This document shows positions 16,506 to 25,644 of a DNA stretch of 64,000 nt, in pieces. Source of the stretch: Limnohabitans sp. Rim8 (lineage in GTDB: Bacteria > Pseudomonadota > Gammaproteobacteria > Burkholderiales > Burkholderiaceae_C); assembly GCF_945869175.1 (NCBI RefSeq), contig NZ_CAMBNZ010000002.1, positions 1-64,000 of the forward strand, read 5' to 3'. Both the position numbers and the translations under genes were made by a program. The notes beneath the pieces were generated by a model. The model did not search any database, had not been told where the DNA came from, and saw only the letters and a program-made list of their open reading frames with translations. Numbering within the stretch: position 1 is the stretch's first letter; every line of letters starts with the position of its first letter.

Positions 16506-17245
16506 GCGCGCACCGCATTCAAGCCCACACCCGTCACAGGCCGTGCATGCAGCCGCTCAGCCCACAGGCGAAGCCCGGCCACCAGCGCATTGAGCAGCAA
16601 GACCACCACCAGCAAGACCATGCCCAGCCCCAGCGCCAGCGGCAAATCGCCCTTGCTGGTTTCCAGCGCAATGGCCGTGGTCATAACGCGGGTGAAACCG
16701 TCGATGTTGCCACCCACGATCATCACCGCGCCGACCTCCGAGATGGCGCGGCCAAATGCCGTGACGCCAATGGTCAAGAGTGCCAATCGTTCGTCCCAGG
16801 CCAACAACAAACTGCGCAACCAAGGGCCCGCGCCGAGCGACGCCCACTGCTAGCCATGCTGGCGCTCCACGTCTTCTACCACTTGGCGGGTCAACGCCGT
16901 GACCACCGGCACCACCAAAATGAACTGGGCCAACACCATGGCCTGAAAACTGAACATCCAACCCAAAAAACCCAAGGGTCCGGTGCGCGAAAGCAGCAAA
17001 TACACCACCAGGCCCACCACCACCGAGGGCAATGCCAGCAAAGTGTTGAGCCCCAGCAACACAGCCCCTCGGCCCCGAAAACGCGACACCGCGAGCCAGG
17101 ACCCCATTGCCACGCCCACACCATAAGCCAGCAGGCAGGCCGTGGCACTGACTGCCAAAGACCGGGCGACGACCCGCCACAGGGTGGGATCCCAAGAAGT
17201 GACAAGATTCAGCGCGGTCAAGACGCTGTCGGTGAAGGTGTTCAT
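16502..17245 (-). pseudogene. tupB: Tungstate-type ABC permease TupB, interrupted by in-frame TAG
   Basis: Two ORFs of the track, 17254-16850 and 16819-16502, are in the same frame and together give a normal TupB permease of about 247 residues. The first half holds four membrane helices, ending 'VEDVERQHG'. A TAG at 16852-16850 follows, then 'QWASLGAGPWLRSLLLAWDE' continues the protein. The second half holds the permease signature 'AFGRAISEVGAVMIVGG'. The stop is one base from CAG or GAG. ATG 17245 is the preferred start; GTG 17254 is the alternative. It may be a true nonsense mutation, a read-through or split permease, or a sequencing error. Confidence 0.8.
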
Positions 17246-17331
17246 AAGGCGCACTGCATGCTAAGTGACAAGCCCCTGGCCCAGCATGAGGGGTGTCCAC
17301 TATGAAAAAATTTGCATAGGCCTGCGCCATG

Positions 17332-17354
17332 AAAAAAGCCCGGCGTACCGGGCT
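17332..17354 (-). terminator. Intrinsic terminator after the TRAP permease genes
   Basis: On the minus strand a 7-bp stem AGCCCGG / CCGGGCT with loop TACG is followed directly by six T. It lies 22 bases past the dctM stop and upstream of tupB, so it should separate the TRAP unit from the tup-cox unit. Confidence 0.88.
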
Positions 17355-17375
17355 CTTCATGGGGGCGACAAAAAT

Positions 17376-19175
17376 TTACTTCTTGCCAGCCTTCATCTCG
17401 GCTTCCAAGGCCTTGGCGGGGTCCTGTTCAGCCGACTCATCTGTCGCAGGTTTCATGTCGTCCATGTTCACCACATCGTCTTTGTCAGTTTCTTGACCTG
17501 CTTGGTCGGCCATTTGCTCAAACGCCGCATCGGCATCGATCTTGACACCCTCCTTGAGACCGCCTGTCACCAGGTTGGGGAAGACGATGATGGCCGCCAC
17601 CATGATCAACTGCAAAACAATGAACGCGATCGAGCCTTTGTAGATTTCAGAGGTCTTCACCGAGGGAATATTTTCCCCCGTGATGCGGTCCTTGTAATCG
17701 TTTTTAGGCGCCACGCTGCGCAAATAGAACAGGGCAAAGCCAAACGGCGGCGTCAAGAACGAGGTCTGCAAGTTCATCGCCACGATCACCCCAAACCAGA
17801 TCATGGCTTGGTCGGCGGTCATGCCGGGTACCAAACCGGGCAAGATTTTTTCGGCCACGGGGGCCAGGATCGGGATCACGATGAAGGCGATTTCAAAGAA
17901 ATCGATGAAACAACCCAAGATGAAAATCAGGATGTTCACCACGATCAAGAAACCGATCGCGCCGCCGGGCATGTCCAAGAACAGGTGCTCCACCCAGATG
18001 TGGCCATCGGCCGCATTGAAGGTGAAGCTGAAGACGGTGGAGCCGATCAGAATGAACAGCACGAAAGACGCCAGCTTGGCCGTGTTTTCCAGTGCTTGGT
18101 TCATCAGCTTTTTATCCAGGCGCTTTCTGCTCACCGCCAAGATCAAAGCACCCAAAGCGCCCATCGCGCCGCCTTCTGTGGGGGTCGCGACACCCAAGAA
18201 GATGGTGCCCAACACCAAAAAAATCAGGATCAGGGGTGGCATCAGCACAAAGGTCACTTGCTCGGCCAAGCGCGACAGCAAACCCATGCTGGTGATCCGA
18301 TTCACGATGGCCAAGGCCAAAGCCACGAGGGATGCGACGGTCAAGGACATGATGACCATTTCATCGCCGGGCGACTCTTGGGTGCGGTCGAGCCAAGCGG
18401 TCATGATGGCATCGTGGGACGAAGCCCATGCAAAACCAACCACCGTGCACACAACCAAAAGGAACATCAAGGACACATGACCCGATTTGCCATTGGCCTC
18501 GCGGTAGATCCGGGCTTCGGGCGGCAAGGCGGGGACCATGGCGGGCTTGAAAATCGCCACCACCACGATGAACAAGATGTACAGCCCCACCAGCAACAGA
18601 CCGGGCACCAAAGCACCTGCGTACATGTCACCCACCGAACGGCCCAGTTGGTCGGCCAAGACGATCAACACCAACGAAGGGGGGATAGCTTGCGCCAAAG
18701 TGCCCGAAGCCGTGATGGTTCCGGTCGCAATGACACGGCTGTAGCCGTAGCGCAGCATGATGGGCAGAGAAATCAAGCCCATGGAAATCACGGCTGCTGC
18801 CACCACGCCGGTGGTGGCAGCCAGCAAGGCCCCCACCAAAATCACCGCGATGGCCACGCCACCACGCACTGGGCCAAACACCTGGCCCACCGTCTCCAGC
18901 AAGTCCTCGGCCATGCCGGATTTTTGCAAGATGATGCCCATGAAGGTGAAAAACGGAATGGCCAGCAAGGTATCGTTTTGCATGATGCCGAAAATACGCA
19001 GCGGCAAGGCCTGGAACAAGGAGGGCGGGAACAGCCCAGCCTCCATGCCAATGAAACCAAAACCTAAGCCACAAGCAGCCAGCGCGAAAGCCACCGGAAA
19101 CCCGGTCAGCAGCAGCACAAACAAACCGGCAAACATGATGGGCACAAAGTTCTGTGCCAAAAAAGTCGCTTCCAT
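17376..19175 (-). CDS. TRAP transporter large permease (DctM), FcbT3/TakM type
   Basis: 599 residues from ATG 19175, which overlaps the dctQ stop (TGATG). It has about 13 membrane helices and the DctM signature blocks 'TGFPVAFALAACGLGFGFIG', 'PFFTFMGIILQKSGMAEDLL' and 'IPPSLVLIVLADQLG'. It is longer than the common 430-residue DctM because of an inserted central region ('FKPAMVPALPPEARIY' to 'TQESPGDEM') and a highly acidic C-terminal tail of about 60 residues. This form is typical of the mannitol/chloroaromatic (FcbT, TakP) TRAP group. It works with the small permease and the receptor at 21118-22197. Confidence 0.93.
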   Translation of the reverse strand: MEATFLAQNFVPIMFAGLFVLLLTGFPVAFALAACGLGFGFIGMEAGLFPPSLFQALPLRIFGIMQNDTLLAIPFFTFMGIILQKSGMAEDLLETVGQVFGPVRGGVAIAVILVGALLAATTGVVAAAVISMGLISLPIMLRYGYSRVIATGTITASGTLAQAIPPSLVLIVLADQLGRSVGDMYAGALVPGLLLVGLYILFIVVVAIFKPAMVPALPPEARIYREANGKSGHVSLMFLLVVCTVVGFAWASSHDAIMTAWLDRTQESPGDEMVIMSLTVASLVALALAIVNRITSMGLLSRLAEQVTFVLMPPLILIFLVLGTIFLGVATPTEGGAMGALGALILAVSRKRLDKKLMNQALENTAKLASFVLFILIGSTVFSFTFNAADGHIWVEHLFLDMPGGAIGFLIVVNILIFILGCFIDFFEIAFIVIPILAPVAEKILPGLVPGMTADQAMIWFGVIVAMNLQTSFLTPPFGFALFYLRSVAPKNDYKDRITGENIPSVKTSEIYKGSIAFIVLQLIMVAAIIVFPNLVTGGLKEGVKIDADAAFEQMADQAGQETDKDDVVNMDDMKPATDESAEQDPAKALEAEMKAGKK

Positions 19176-19774
19176 CAACGTGCTCCCTGCGCTTGCTGCG
19201 CGATTTTTTCAAGTTCCAGCAGTTCTTTTTCTTCGTCTGACATGGTGTCTTCAGAGGACAGGGGGTCTTCGCCCGTACCGGTCAAGTAAGAAAGACGCTT
19301 GATCAACTCGGAAACACCTTGCAACATCAGCAAGCCAAAACCCAGGGGCACCAAGGCGTACACCGGCCAGCGGATCAGACCGCCCGCGTTAGAAGACATT
19401 TCACCGGAGTTGAAGGCCTGCACAAACAAAGGCCAGGACAGGTAAATGCACAAGAAACAAAACGGGAACAGGGCCAACAAGATGCCACCCACATCGATCC
19501 AATTGCGGGCACGCGCCGTCAACATGGTCGAAATAAAGTCAATGCGCACATGGGCGTTTTTGAGGAAGCCGTAGCCGGCACCCAACAAGAACACGGCGGC
19601 AAACAGGTACCACTGGATTTCCAGCAGGCCGTTGGAGCTGACATTGAAGGCTTTGCGGACAATGGCATTGCCAGCGCTGACAAGGGTCACAATCAAAATC
19701 AGCCAGGTGGTGAATTTACCCACCCCCTTGTTCAAACGGTCAATGCCGCTTGATAGTTGCAATAAAGATGACAT
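19175..19774 (-). CDS. TRAP transporter small permease (DctQ)
   Basis: 199 residues from ATG 19774, preceded by 'TGGAGTTCAG'; the ORF-track start 96 bases upstream adds no family sequence. Four membrane helices are seen: 'FTTWLILIVTLVSAGNAIV', 'WYLFAAVFLLGAGYGFL' with 'KNAHVRIDFI', 'GGILLALFPFCFLCIYLSW' and 'YALVPLGFGLLMLQGVSELI'. The HVRIDF stretch is the conserved DctQ motif. The acidic C-terminus is cytoplasmic. It is coupled to dctM by TGATG. Confidence 0.92.
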   Translation of the reverse strand: MSSLLQLSSGIDRLNKGVGKFTTWLILIVTLVSAGNAIVRKAFNVSSNGLLEIQWYLFAAVFLLGAGYGFLKNAHVRIDFISTMLTARARNWIDVGGILLALFPFCFLCIYLSWPLFVQAFNSGEMSSNAGGLIRWPVYALVPLGFGLLMLQGVSELIKRLSYLTGTGEDPLSSEDTMSDEEKELLELEKIAQQAQGAR

Positions 19775-19864
19775 CTGAACTCCAAAAAACTTGCGCGATT
19801 GTAAGTCTGTGTTGGCGGGTTCCGGGATCAAGCCCCAAAAACTAAAGTTGATATATTTGATGCT

Positions 19865-19878
19865 CGGCATGAATGCCG
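19865..19878. promoter_or_regulatory. Short palindrome upstream of the TRAP permease genes
   Basis: A perfect CGGCAT-GA-ATGCCG inverted repeat stands between the regulator stop and dctQ, next to an A/T-rich 'TTGATATATTT'. It could be an operator for the permease genes or a short hairpin ending the regulator transcript. There is no T-run, so a strong intrinsic terminator is unlikely. Confidence 0.35.
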
Positions 19879-19902
19879 TTCAAACGGCCCAACCGGCACC
19901 GA

Positions 19903-21027
19903 TCAAGCGGCCGCGCCGTGCCTTGAAGACCTGAATTGCCACCAAGGGAGCATGCTGCGCAAAGACTGCACCTGACCGGTCTGGGGTGTCGGACTGTACC
20001 CGCCCAGACCCTGCAGCCTGGCTTGCCAGGTCGCACTGGCCAACAAGCGACGCAGCTGCACGACGGGTGGGGTGTCGAGTGCCGAGGCCAAGCACACCAG
20101 CCAATAATGCTCTTGGTGCAGGGGCACAAAATCAAGGCCATGGGCATGGGCGGCGTGGGCGATGCCCAGACCCGCATCGGCCTGACCCGCCGCGATGCGC
20201 GCGGCCACAGCTGAATGGGAGTTTTCTTCTTGCCCATAGCCCTGTAGAGCCGAGGCCAGCAGGCCTCTTTCCTCCAAACACTGGTCCAGCAATAAACGGG
20301 TGCCGGTTCCACTGCTGCGGTTCACAAAGCGCAAACCCGCTTGGAACAGATCGACCCAGTCCTGCAAGCCCAGGGGGTTCCCTTTGGCGACCATCAGCCC
20401 CTGCGATCGCTTGGCAAAACCGATCAATTTGTGCTGACCCGTTTTGAGCAAGGGCTTGTAAGTGCGTGCAACCAAGGACTCGGCGTCGGGTTGCCAAGGC
20501 GCATGAAAGCCGGCCACATGGCATCGCCCCTCGTTCAAGGCGCGAATCGCGTCCACACTGCCACAAAACCTCAAGTCCAAGTGCAAAGCTGTGGCTGCGG
20601 CCTCTTCGCGCAGCAAGTCCATGGCCGCGTCATGGCTAGCAAAGACCGGCAGGGCCAAGTGGGCAGGGTCAAATGCCACCGCAAATGTTTTTTCAAGGTC
20701 GGCATGCAGTGCGCTAATTTGGGGCAGTAACCGAGCCTGCGCTTGACGCTCTGCCCAAAGCAACTTGTCGGCAAACCCGGTGAGCCTGGCTGCCTTGCCC
20801 TTTTCCCAAAGGATTAAGGGCTGGCCCAGCCGCTGCTCCCAGCGCTTGAGCTCACCCCAAACATGGCGGTAAGACAAGCCCAAAGACTTGGCGGCACCCC
20901 CGATCGAGCCGGCATCGCGCACCGCTTGCAACAAGTCCATCAGCGGGTTGCGCAGCGGACTTTGGCGGTTGCGCACAGGTTCAGCGCCTATGGGTGCCCA
21001 TTGATAAGAAAACTCGATGTGTTGCAT
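19903..21027 (-). CDS. ModE-like HTH regulator with C-terminal substrate-binding domain
   Basis: A 374-residue protein. Residues 25-95 form a LysR/ModE-type winged helix ('LLQAVRDAGSIGGAAKSLGL', 'SYRHVWGELKRWEQRLGQPL'). Residues 120-350 form a periplasmic-binding-protein-like domain ('VFASHDAAMDLLREE', 'FVNRSSGTGTRLLLDQ', 'AARIAAGQADAGLGIAHA'). This fusion is known for one-component regulators of molybdate/tungstate-related genes. It stands between the TRAP receptor and TRAP permease genes, with tup and cox further down. It could respond to an oxyanion or to the TRAP ligand. The C-terminal 25 residues are not conserved-looking. Confidence 0.87.
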   Translation of the reverse strand: MQHIEFSYQWAPIGAEPVRNRQSPLRNPLMDLLQAVRDAGSIGGAAKSLGLSYRHVWGELKRWEQRLGQPLILWEKGKAARLTGFADKLLWAERQAQARLLPQISALHADLEKTFAVAFDPAHLALPVFASHDAAMDLLREEAAATALHLDLRFCGSVDAIRALNEGRCHVAGFHAPWQPDAESLVARTYKPLLKTGQHKLIGFAKRSQGLMVAKGNPLGLQDWVDLFQAGLRFVNRSSGTGTRLLLDQCLEERGLLASALQGYGQEENSHSAVAARIAAGQADAGLGIAHAAHAHGLDFVPLHQEHYWLVCLASALDTPPVVQLRRLLASATWQARLQGLGGYSPTPQTGQVQSLRSMLPWWQFRSSRHGAAA

Positions 21028-21072
21028 GGAGTCGAGTTTGCACGACGACTTGGTGAAAGGGACAAGTTCATG

Positions 21073-21093
21073 AAAAAAGGCCCCGAGGGGCCT
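21073..21093 (-). terminator. Intrinsic terminator of the TRAP receptor gene
   Basis: On the minus strand AGGCCCC-TC-GGGGCCT is followed by six T, 25 bases past the dctP stop and before the regulator start. It lets the receptor be made at a level different from the genes downstream. Confidence 0.85.
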
Positions 21094-21117
21094 CTTTGAA
21101 TCGATCGCGCCAGACGC

Positions 21118-22197
21118 TTACAGCTTGGCCGATTGCATGTAGCGATCGAATGTGGCTTCCGTGAAACGGAACCACTGGTTCTGGTCCTTGCGGAAAGCAG
21201 CGTAGTCGTCGTAGATTTTTTTCCAGTTGGGGTTGGTCTCGCGCAGCTCTTCGTACAGGCCCATGGACTGCTTGAAAGCCTCATCCATCACCACCTTGGG
21301 GAAAGGCAAGAGCTTGACGCCACCGGCCACCAAACGCTTGAGCGCCGCAGGGTTGCGATTGTCGTATTTGGCTTGCATGTTGACGTGAGCGTAAGAAGCA
21401 GCCGCTTCCACGATGGCCTTGTTCTCTGCCGACAGGCTGTTGAAAGCCGCCTTGTTGATGAAGAAGTCCAGCTGTGCGCCGCCTTCCCAGAAACCTGGGT
21501 AGTAGTAGTTTTTGGCAACTTTTTGGAAGCCGAGCTTCTCGTCGTCGTAAGGACCGACCCACTCAACGGCGTCAATCGTGCCTTTTTCAAGGGCTTGGTA
21601 AATCTCGCCACCGGGGATGTTCTGGGGCACAGCGCCCATGCGGGTCATGACCTTGCCAGCGAAACCGCCGACGCGGAACTTCAGGCCCTTGATGTCGGCC
21701 ATGGTCTTGATTTCCTTGCGGAACCAGCCACCCATTTGGGCGCCTGTGTTACCACCAGGGAAGTTCACGATGTTGTACTTGTCGTAGAACTCGCGGAACA
21801 GCTTCATGCCGTTGCCGTCATAGAACCACGAGGTCAACTGGCGGCTGTTCAGGCCAAACGGAATGGCTGTACCCAAGGCAAAGGTGTCGTCCTTGCCAAA
21901 AAAGTAGTAAGGGGCTGTGTGGGCGATTTCGACGGTGCCTTGCTGCACGCCGTCCACCACACCAAAAGCGGGCATCAACTCGCCAGCAGCGTGGGTAGTG
22001 ACCACAAATTTGCCACCCGACATGGCATTGACTTGGGCCGCGAACACATCGGCGGAGCCGAAAATGGTGTCCAAGGCTTTGGGGAAGCTGGAAGCGAGAC
22101 GCCAGCGAATGGCGGCCTGTGCGTGAACTGCTGGTGCAGCACCAGCAGCCAAAACGCCAGCAATACCGGCGTTTTTGATTACGGAACGACGATCCAT
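21118..22197 (-). CDS. TRAP transporter substrate-binding protein, TakP/FcbT1 type (DctP)
   Basis: 359 residues from ATG 22197, which has 'GGAGTCC' upstream. The signal peptide has a twin-Arg start, 'MDRRSVIKNAGIAGVL', cleaved near 'VHAQA', so Tat export is possible. The mature part begins 'IRWRLASSFPKALDTI', and 'GNTGAQMGGWFRKEIKTMAD' contains the Arg that holds the carboxylate of the ligand in TRAP receptors. Similarity to TakP suggests a 2-oxo acid or similar organic acid. Its permease partners lie beyond the ModE-like regulator, 1.3 kb downstream. Confidence 0.92.
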   Translation of the reverse strand: MDRRSVIKNAGIAGVLAAGAAPAVHAQAAIRWRLASSFPKALDTIFGSADVFAAQVNAMSGGKFVVTTHAAGELMPAFGVVDGVQQGTVEIAHTAPYYFFGKDDTFALGTAIPFGLNSRQLTSWFYDGNGMKLFREFYDKYNIVNFPGGNTGAQMGGWFRKEIKTMADIKGLKFRVGGFAGKVMTRMGAVPQNIPGGEIYQALEKGTIDAVEWVGPYDDEKLGFQKVAKNYYYPGFWEGGAQLDFFINKAAFNSLSAENKAIVEAAASYAHVNMQAKYDNRNPAALKRLVAGGVKLLPFPKVVMDEAFKQSMGLYEELRETNPNWKKIYDDYAAFRKDQNQWFRFTEATFDRYMQSAKL

Positions 22198-22242
22198 AGA
22201 GGACTCCTGTTGATAGTGAAAGACACACCCGAGACTGTGGGG

Positions 22243-22271
22243 CATTGACTCTTGGGTCAATGTGTATTGTA
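22243..22271 (-). promoter_or_regulatory. Predicted promoter and operator of dctP
   Basis: A perfect inverted repeat CATTGAC-TCTTGG-GTCAATG (22243-22262) overlaps the start point expected from a minus-strand -10 box TACAAT (22266-22271). The -35 is poor (a TTGTGA lies 20 bases upstream). The placement suits a repressor site. The cognate regulator is unknown; the ModE-like protein next door is a candidate. Confidence 0.45.
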
Positions 22272-22350
22272 TGAAGTTGAAACACACCCACTCACAAGGG
22301 TTTACCCTTTTTGCGGATTCAAACGACAGATTTTGGGGCGGTACGGAAGG

Positions 22351-24228
22351 TCAAAAAGCGATGTGGGCGTGACCTTGGTCGTCAGTTGGCCAACGGCGGG
22401 TGATGGCATTCGTGATGCCCACAGCGTCCAGCCCCTGCAAAGCCAGCAATTTGGCCGGGTCGCCGTGCTCGATGAACACATCCGGCAAACCCAAGTGCAA
22501 CACTGGGCGGATGATCTGCAGTTGCTGCAAGGCCTCTGCCACCGCGCTGCCTGCGCCGCCCATGATGCAGCCCTCCTCCACCGTGACCAAGCGCTCGTGG
22601 GTTTGGGCAATTTGGGCCAACAAGTCCACATCGAGCGGCTTGACCCAGCGCATGTTGACCACCGTGGCATTGAGTTTTTCTGCGGCTTCCAGGGCCGGGG
22701 CCAGCAAGGTGCCAAAGGCCAAAATGGCCAATTTTTCACCTTCACGGCGCACATCGCCTTTGCCAAATGGCAAGGGCTCCAAGTCCCTTCCCGGTAACGC
22801 GCCCACGCCCGCGCCGCGAGGGTAGCGCACCACCACCGGGTGGTTTTGCGCATAGGCGGTGCTGAGCAACTGGCGGCATTCGCGTTCATCGGCCGGACAA
22901 GCCAGGCTCATGTTGGGGATACAGCGCACGTAAGCGATGTCGTAAGCGCCCGCGTGGGTGGCCCCGTCGGCCCCCACCAAGCCTGCGCGGTCCAAGGCAA
23001 ACACCACCGGCAGGTTTTGCAGCGCCACATCGTGGATCAGTTGGTCGTAGCCGCGTTGCAAAAAAGTGGAATAAATGGCCACCACGGGCTTGAGCCCTTC
23101 ACAGGCCATGCCGGCGGCAAAGGTGACCGCGTGTTGCTCGGCAATGCCCACATCGTAATAACGCTTGGGGAAGCGTTGATGGAACGCCACCATGCCCGAG
23201 CCCTCGCGCATGGCCGGAGTGATGCCCACCAAACGCAGGTCTTTCTCGGCCATGTCGCACAACCACTGACCAAAGACTTGTGTGAAGGTGGTTTTGGCCG
23301 GGTTGGCCGCAGGCACCAGGCCCACAGTCGGGTCAAACTTACCCGGGCCGTGGTAGGCCACCGGATCGGCCTCCGCTTTGTCGTAGCCCTGGCCTTTTTT
23401 GGTAACCACATGCAAAAACTGCGGCCCCTCCAAATGCTTGATGTTCTCCAGCGTCGGAATCAGCGAATCCAGATCGTGCCCATCGATGGGGCCGATGTAA
23501 TTGAACCCAAATTTTTCAAACAAGGTCGCAGGCACCACCATGCCTTTGGCGTGTTCTTCCAGGCGTTTGGCCAGCTCGAACAGGGGCGGGGCATTTTTCA
23601 GCACGTTCTTACCCACATTTTTGGCTGCCGAGTAAAAGCGCCCGCTCATCAGTTGCGCCAGATACCGGTTCAAAGCACCCACTGGTGGGCTGATGGACAT
23701 GTCGTTGTCGTTCAGAATCACCAACAACTTGCATTCTTCAACACCCGCGTTGTTCAGGGCCTCAAAGGCCATGCCGGCTGTCATGGCGCCATCGCCAATC
23801 ACGGCAATGGCGTGGCGCGACTCACCTTTTTGACGGGCCGCCACGGCCATGCCTAAAGCGGCCGAAATGCTGGTGGAAGAATGGGCTGTGCCAAAGGTGT
23901 CGTATTCGCTCTCGTCCCGGCGCGGAAAGCCCGACAAACCTTCGAACTGCCGTAGCGTGGGCATGCGCTCGCGTCGACCGGTCAAAATCTTGTGCGGGTA
24001 AGTCTGATGGCCCACGTCCCAGACGATGCGGTCCTCAGGGGTGTTGAACACATAGTGCAAAGCCACCGTCAACTCCACCGTGCCCAGATTGGAGCTCAGG
24101 TGACCGCCGGTTTTGGACACGTTGTCCAGCACACATTGACGCAACTCATCGGCCAAACCAGGCAAATCGGTACGGGCTAAGCGTCGCAGGTCAGCAGGTG
24201 AATCGATCTTTTCAAGTAGTGCGGTCAT
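22351..24228 (-). CDS. dxs: 1-deoxy-D-xylulose-5-phosphate synthase
   Basis: A 625-residue TPP enzyme of the usual Dxs length. Seen are '[20 protein letters not shown]' at the N-terminus, the TPP/Mg motif '[18 protein letters not shown]' through 'NDNDMSIS', the catalytic-Glu segment '[15 protein letters not shown]' and '[15 protein letters not shown]'. It condenses pyruvate with glyceraldehyde 3-phosphate to begin the MEP isoprenoid pathway. It lies three bases past ispA, in an xseB-ispA-dxs operon that is common in proteobacteria. Confidence 0.97.
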   Translation of the reverse strand: MTALLEKIDSPADLRRLARTDLPGLADELRQCVLDNVSKTGGHLSSNLGTVELTVALHYVFNTPEDRIVWDVGHQTYPHKILTGRRERMPTLRQFEGLSGFPRRDESEYDTFGTAHSSTSISAALGMAVAARQKGESRHAIAVIGDGAMTAGMAFEALNNAGVEECKLLVILNDNDMSISPPVGALNRYLAQLMSGRFYSAAKNVGKNVLKNAPPLFELAKRLEEHAKGMVVPATLFEKFGFNYIGPIDGHDLDSLIPTLENIKHLEGPQFLHVVTKKGQGYDKAEADPVAYHGPGKFDPTVGLVPAANPAKTTFTQVFGQWLCDMAEKDLRLVGITPAMREGSGMVAFHQRFPKRYYDVGIAEQHAVTFAAGMACEGLKPVVAIYSTFLQRGYDQLIHDVALQNLPVVFALDRAGLVGADGATHAGAYDIAYVRCIPNMSLACPADERECRQLLSTAYAQNHPVVVRYPRGAGVGALPGRDLEPLPFGKGDVRREGEKLAILAFGTLLAPALEAAEKLNATVVNMRWVKPLDVDLLAQIAQTHERLVTVEEGCIMGGAGSAVAEALQQLQIIRPVLHLGLPDVFIEHGDPAKLLALQGLDAVGITNAITRRWPTDDQGHAHIAF

Positions 24229-24231
24229 AAA

Positions 24232-25137
24232 TCAGTTGTTTCTTTGTACCACCATCACAGCCAAGCCACGCAGGGCAGCCAAACGGTCATCGCTCAAGCC
24301 AGTGTCTTCCAAGGCCTGCATGGCATCCGCAGCCAAGGCATCAGCGTAGGCTTTGGCGGCCTCCAATCCCATCAGCGCCACATAGGTGGGCTTGTCAGCG
24401 GCCTCGTCTTTGCCAGCGGTCTTGCCCAGTGTGGCCGAATCGGCCGTCACATCCAGCACGTCGTCGACCACCTGGAAGGCCAAACCGAGCGATTCGCCAA
24501 AGCGGGCCAAAGCGTTTTGAACGCCTGCGGACACTTGGGGCACGCATGCCACACCCATCTGCACACTGCACAAGAGCAAAGCGCCTGTTTTGAGTCGGTG
24601 CATCTGGCGCAACTGCGCTTCATTCAAACGCAAACCCACGCTGGCCAAATCGATCGCCTGACCGCCCGCCATGCCTTGGTAACCCGAAGCCCGGGCCAAC
24701 AAGGCCACGCAGGAAGCCTGTATGGCTGGGGCCACGCTGTCGTCTTGCGGGGTGAGCATTTCAAAAGCCAGGGTTTGCAAAGCGTCGCCGGCGAGCAAGG
24801 CCTGGGCTTGGCCAAATTGAACATGCACCGTGGGTTTTCCACGCCGCAGCACGTCGTTGTCCATGCACGGCATGTCGTCGTGCACCAGCGAGTAAGCATG
24901 GATCAACTCGATCGCACAGGCAGCATTCAAAGCAGCAACACCGTTGGGTTCATGCCCCACGGCCTGCGCGCTGGCCAACACGAGCAGAGGCCGCAAACGC
25001 TTGCCACCATCCAGCACCGCGTAGCGCATGGCCTCGCCCAAGCCAGCCGCCGAATGGGCCTGGATTCCATCAGACAAAGCAGCCTCAACTCGGTCCAGAT
25101 GCCACTGCATCCAAGCTTTCAGGTCAAAAGCACTCAC
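24232..25137 (-). CDS. ispA: Geranyl/farnesyl diphosphate synthase
   Basis: 301 residues from GTG 25137, which overlaps the xseB stop (GTGA); the ORF-track start further upstream lies inside xseB. The first Asp-rich motif is '[17 protein letters not shown]' and the second is '[13 protein letters not shown]'. '[18 protein letters not shown]' is the IPP-binding segment. It makes farnesyl diphosphate from IPP and DMAPP, using the isoprenoid units supplied through Dxs from the next gene. Confidence 0.95.
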   Translation of the reverse strand: MSAFDLKAWMQWHLDRVEAALSDGIQAHSAAGLGEAMRYAVLDGGKRLRPLLVLASAQAVGHEPNGVAALNAACAIELIHAYSLVHDDMPCMDNDVLRRGKPTVHVQFGQAQALLAGDALQTLAFEMLTPQDDSVAPAIQASCVALLARASGYQGMAGGQAIDLASVGLRLNEAQLRQMHRLKTGALLLCSVQMGVACVPQVSAGVQNALARFGESLGLAFQVVDDVLDVTADSATLGKTAGKDEAADKPTYVALMGLEAAKAYADALAADAMQALEDTGLSDDRLAALRGLAVMVVQRNN

Positions 25138-25388
25138 GCTCCGCTCCACGGTTTGAGTTGACCGCCATCCAGCACCTGGATCTGGTCTTCCACGGCTTTG
25201 AGCTTGTCTCGGCAAAAGGCCAGCAAGGTCGCGCCACGCTGGTAGCCGCTGAGCAGCTGGTCCAAGGGCATTTGGCCCGACTCCAGTTGGCCCACCAACA
25301 ATTCCAGCTCAGACAAAGCCGCCTCATAGTTGACAGGCAAAAACGCATCGGTCGCGTCAGCGTGGTCAGTTTTGGCAGCCTTGGACAT
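25134..25388 (-). CDS. xseB: Exodeoxyribonuclease VII small subunit
   Basis: An 84-residue protein with the XseB two-helix core '[19 protein letters not shown]' and '[20 protein letters not shown]', then '[11 protein letters not shown]'. It partners XseA in degrading single-stranded DNA. The length is normal. It is first in the operon with ispA and dxs. The 256 bases upstream, shared with the divergent Rieske gene, contain a CGCCTCGAGGCG palindrome (25497-25508) and a -10-like TAGAAT at 25531, with no clear -35. Confidence 0.95.
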   Translation of the reverse strand: MSKAAKTDHADATDAFLPVNYEAALSELELLVGQLESGQMPLDQLLSGYQRGATLLAFCRDKLKAVEDQIQVLDGGQLKPWSGA

Positions 25389-25644
25389 GAGATTTTCCGC
25401 AAAAACACCAATTTTAGGCTTTATGCCTTGACTCGGCTGACCCAGCCACCATGAGGCCTTTGCGAATCATAAGGGACGGTTTTTTACCCGCTGCTTCGCC
25501 TCGAGGCGCCGGTTCGCAGGGCCTGCGGGTTAGAATCGCGCCTCATCGGCAGTCTTTCCCCTGTCATTTTTTTGTGTTGTTTTCTTCGAATTCCGCACTA
25601 TTTTCCTGCCCCTTCATAGGGGGAGTCTCTAGGTCAGGTCACCC

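Noticed and set aside
16073-17305. 410-codon ORF on the plus strand over tupC/tupB
   Set aside because: Shadow of the tup genes. The translation is Arg/Pro/Gln-rich and ends at no sensible border.
17265-19067. 600-codon ORF on the plus strand
   Set aside because: It is the antisense shadow of dctM. Its translation is His/Gln/Asp-rich without any family motif, while the minus strand gives a clear TRAP permease.
25389-25644. tRNA or small RNA in the xseB/Rieske gap
   Set aside because: No cloverleaf or T-loop consensus is seen. Only a short CGCCTCGAGGCG palindrome and a -10-like box are present.
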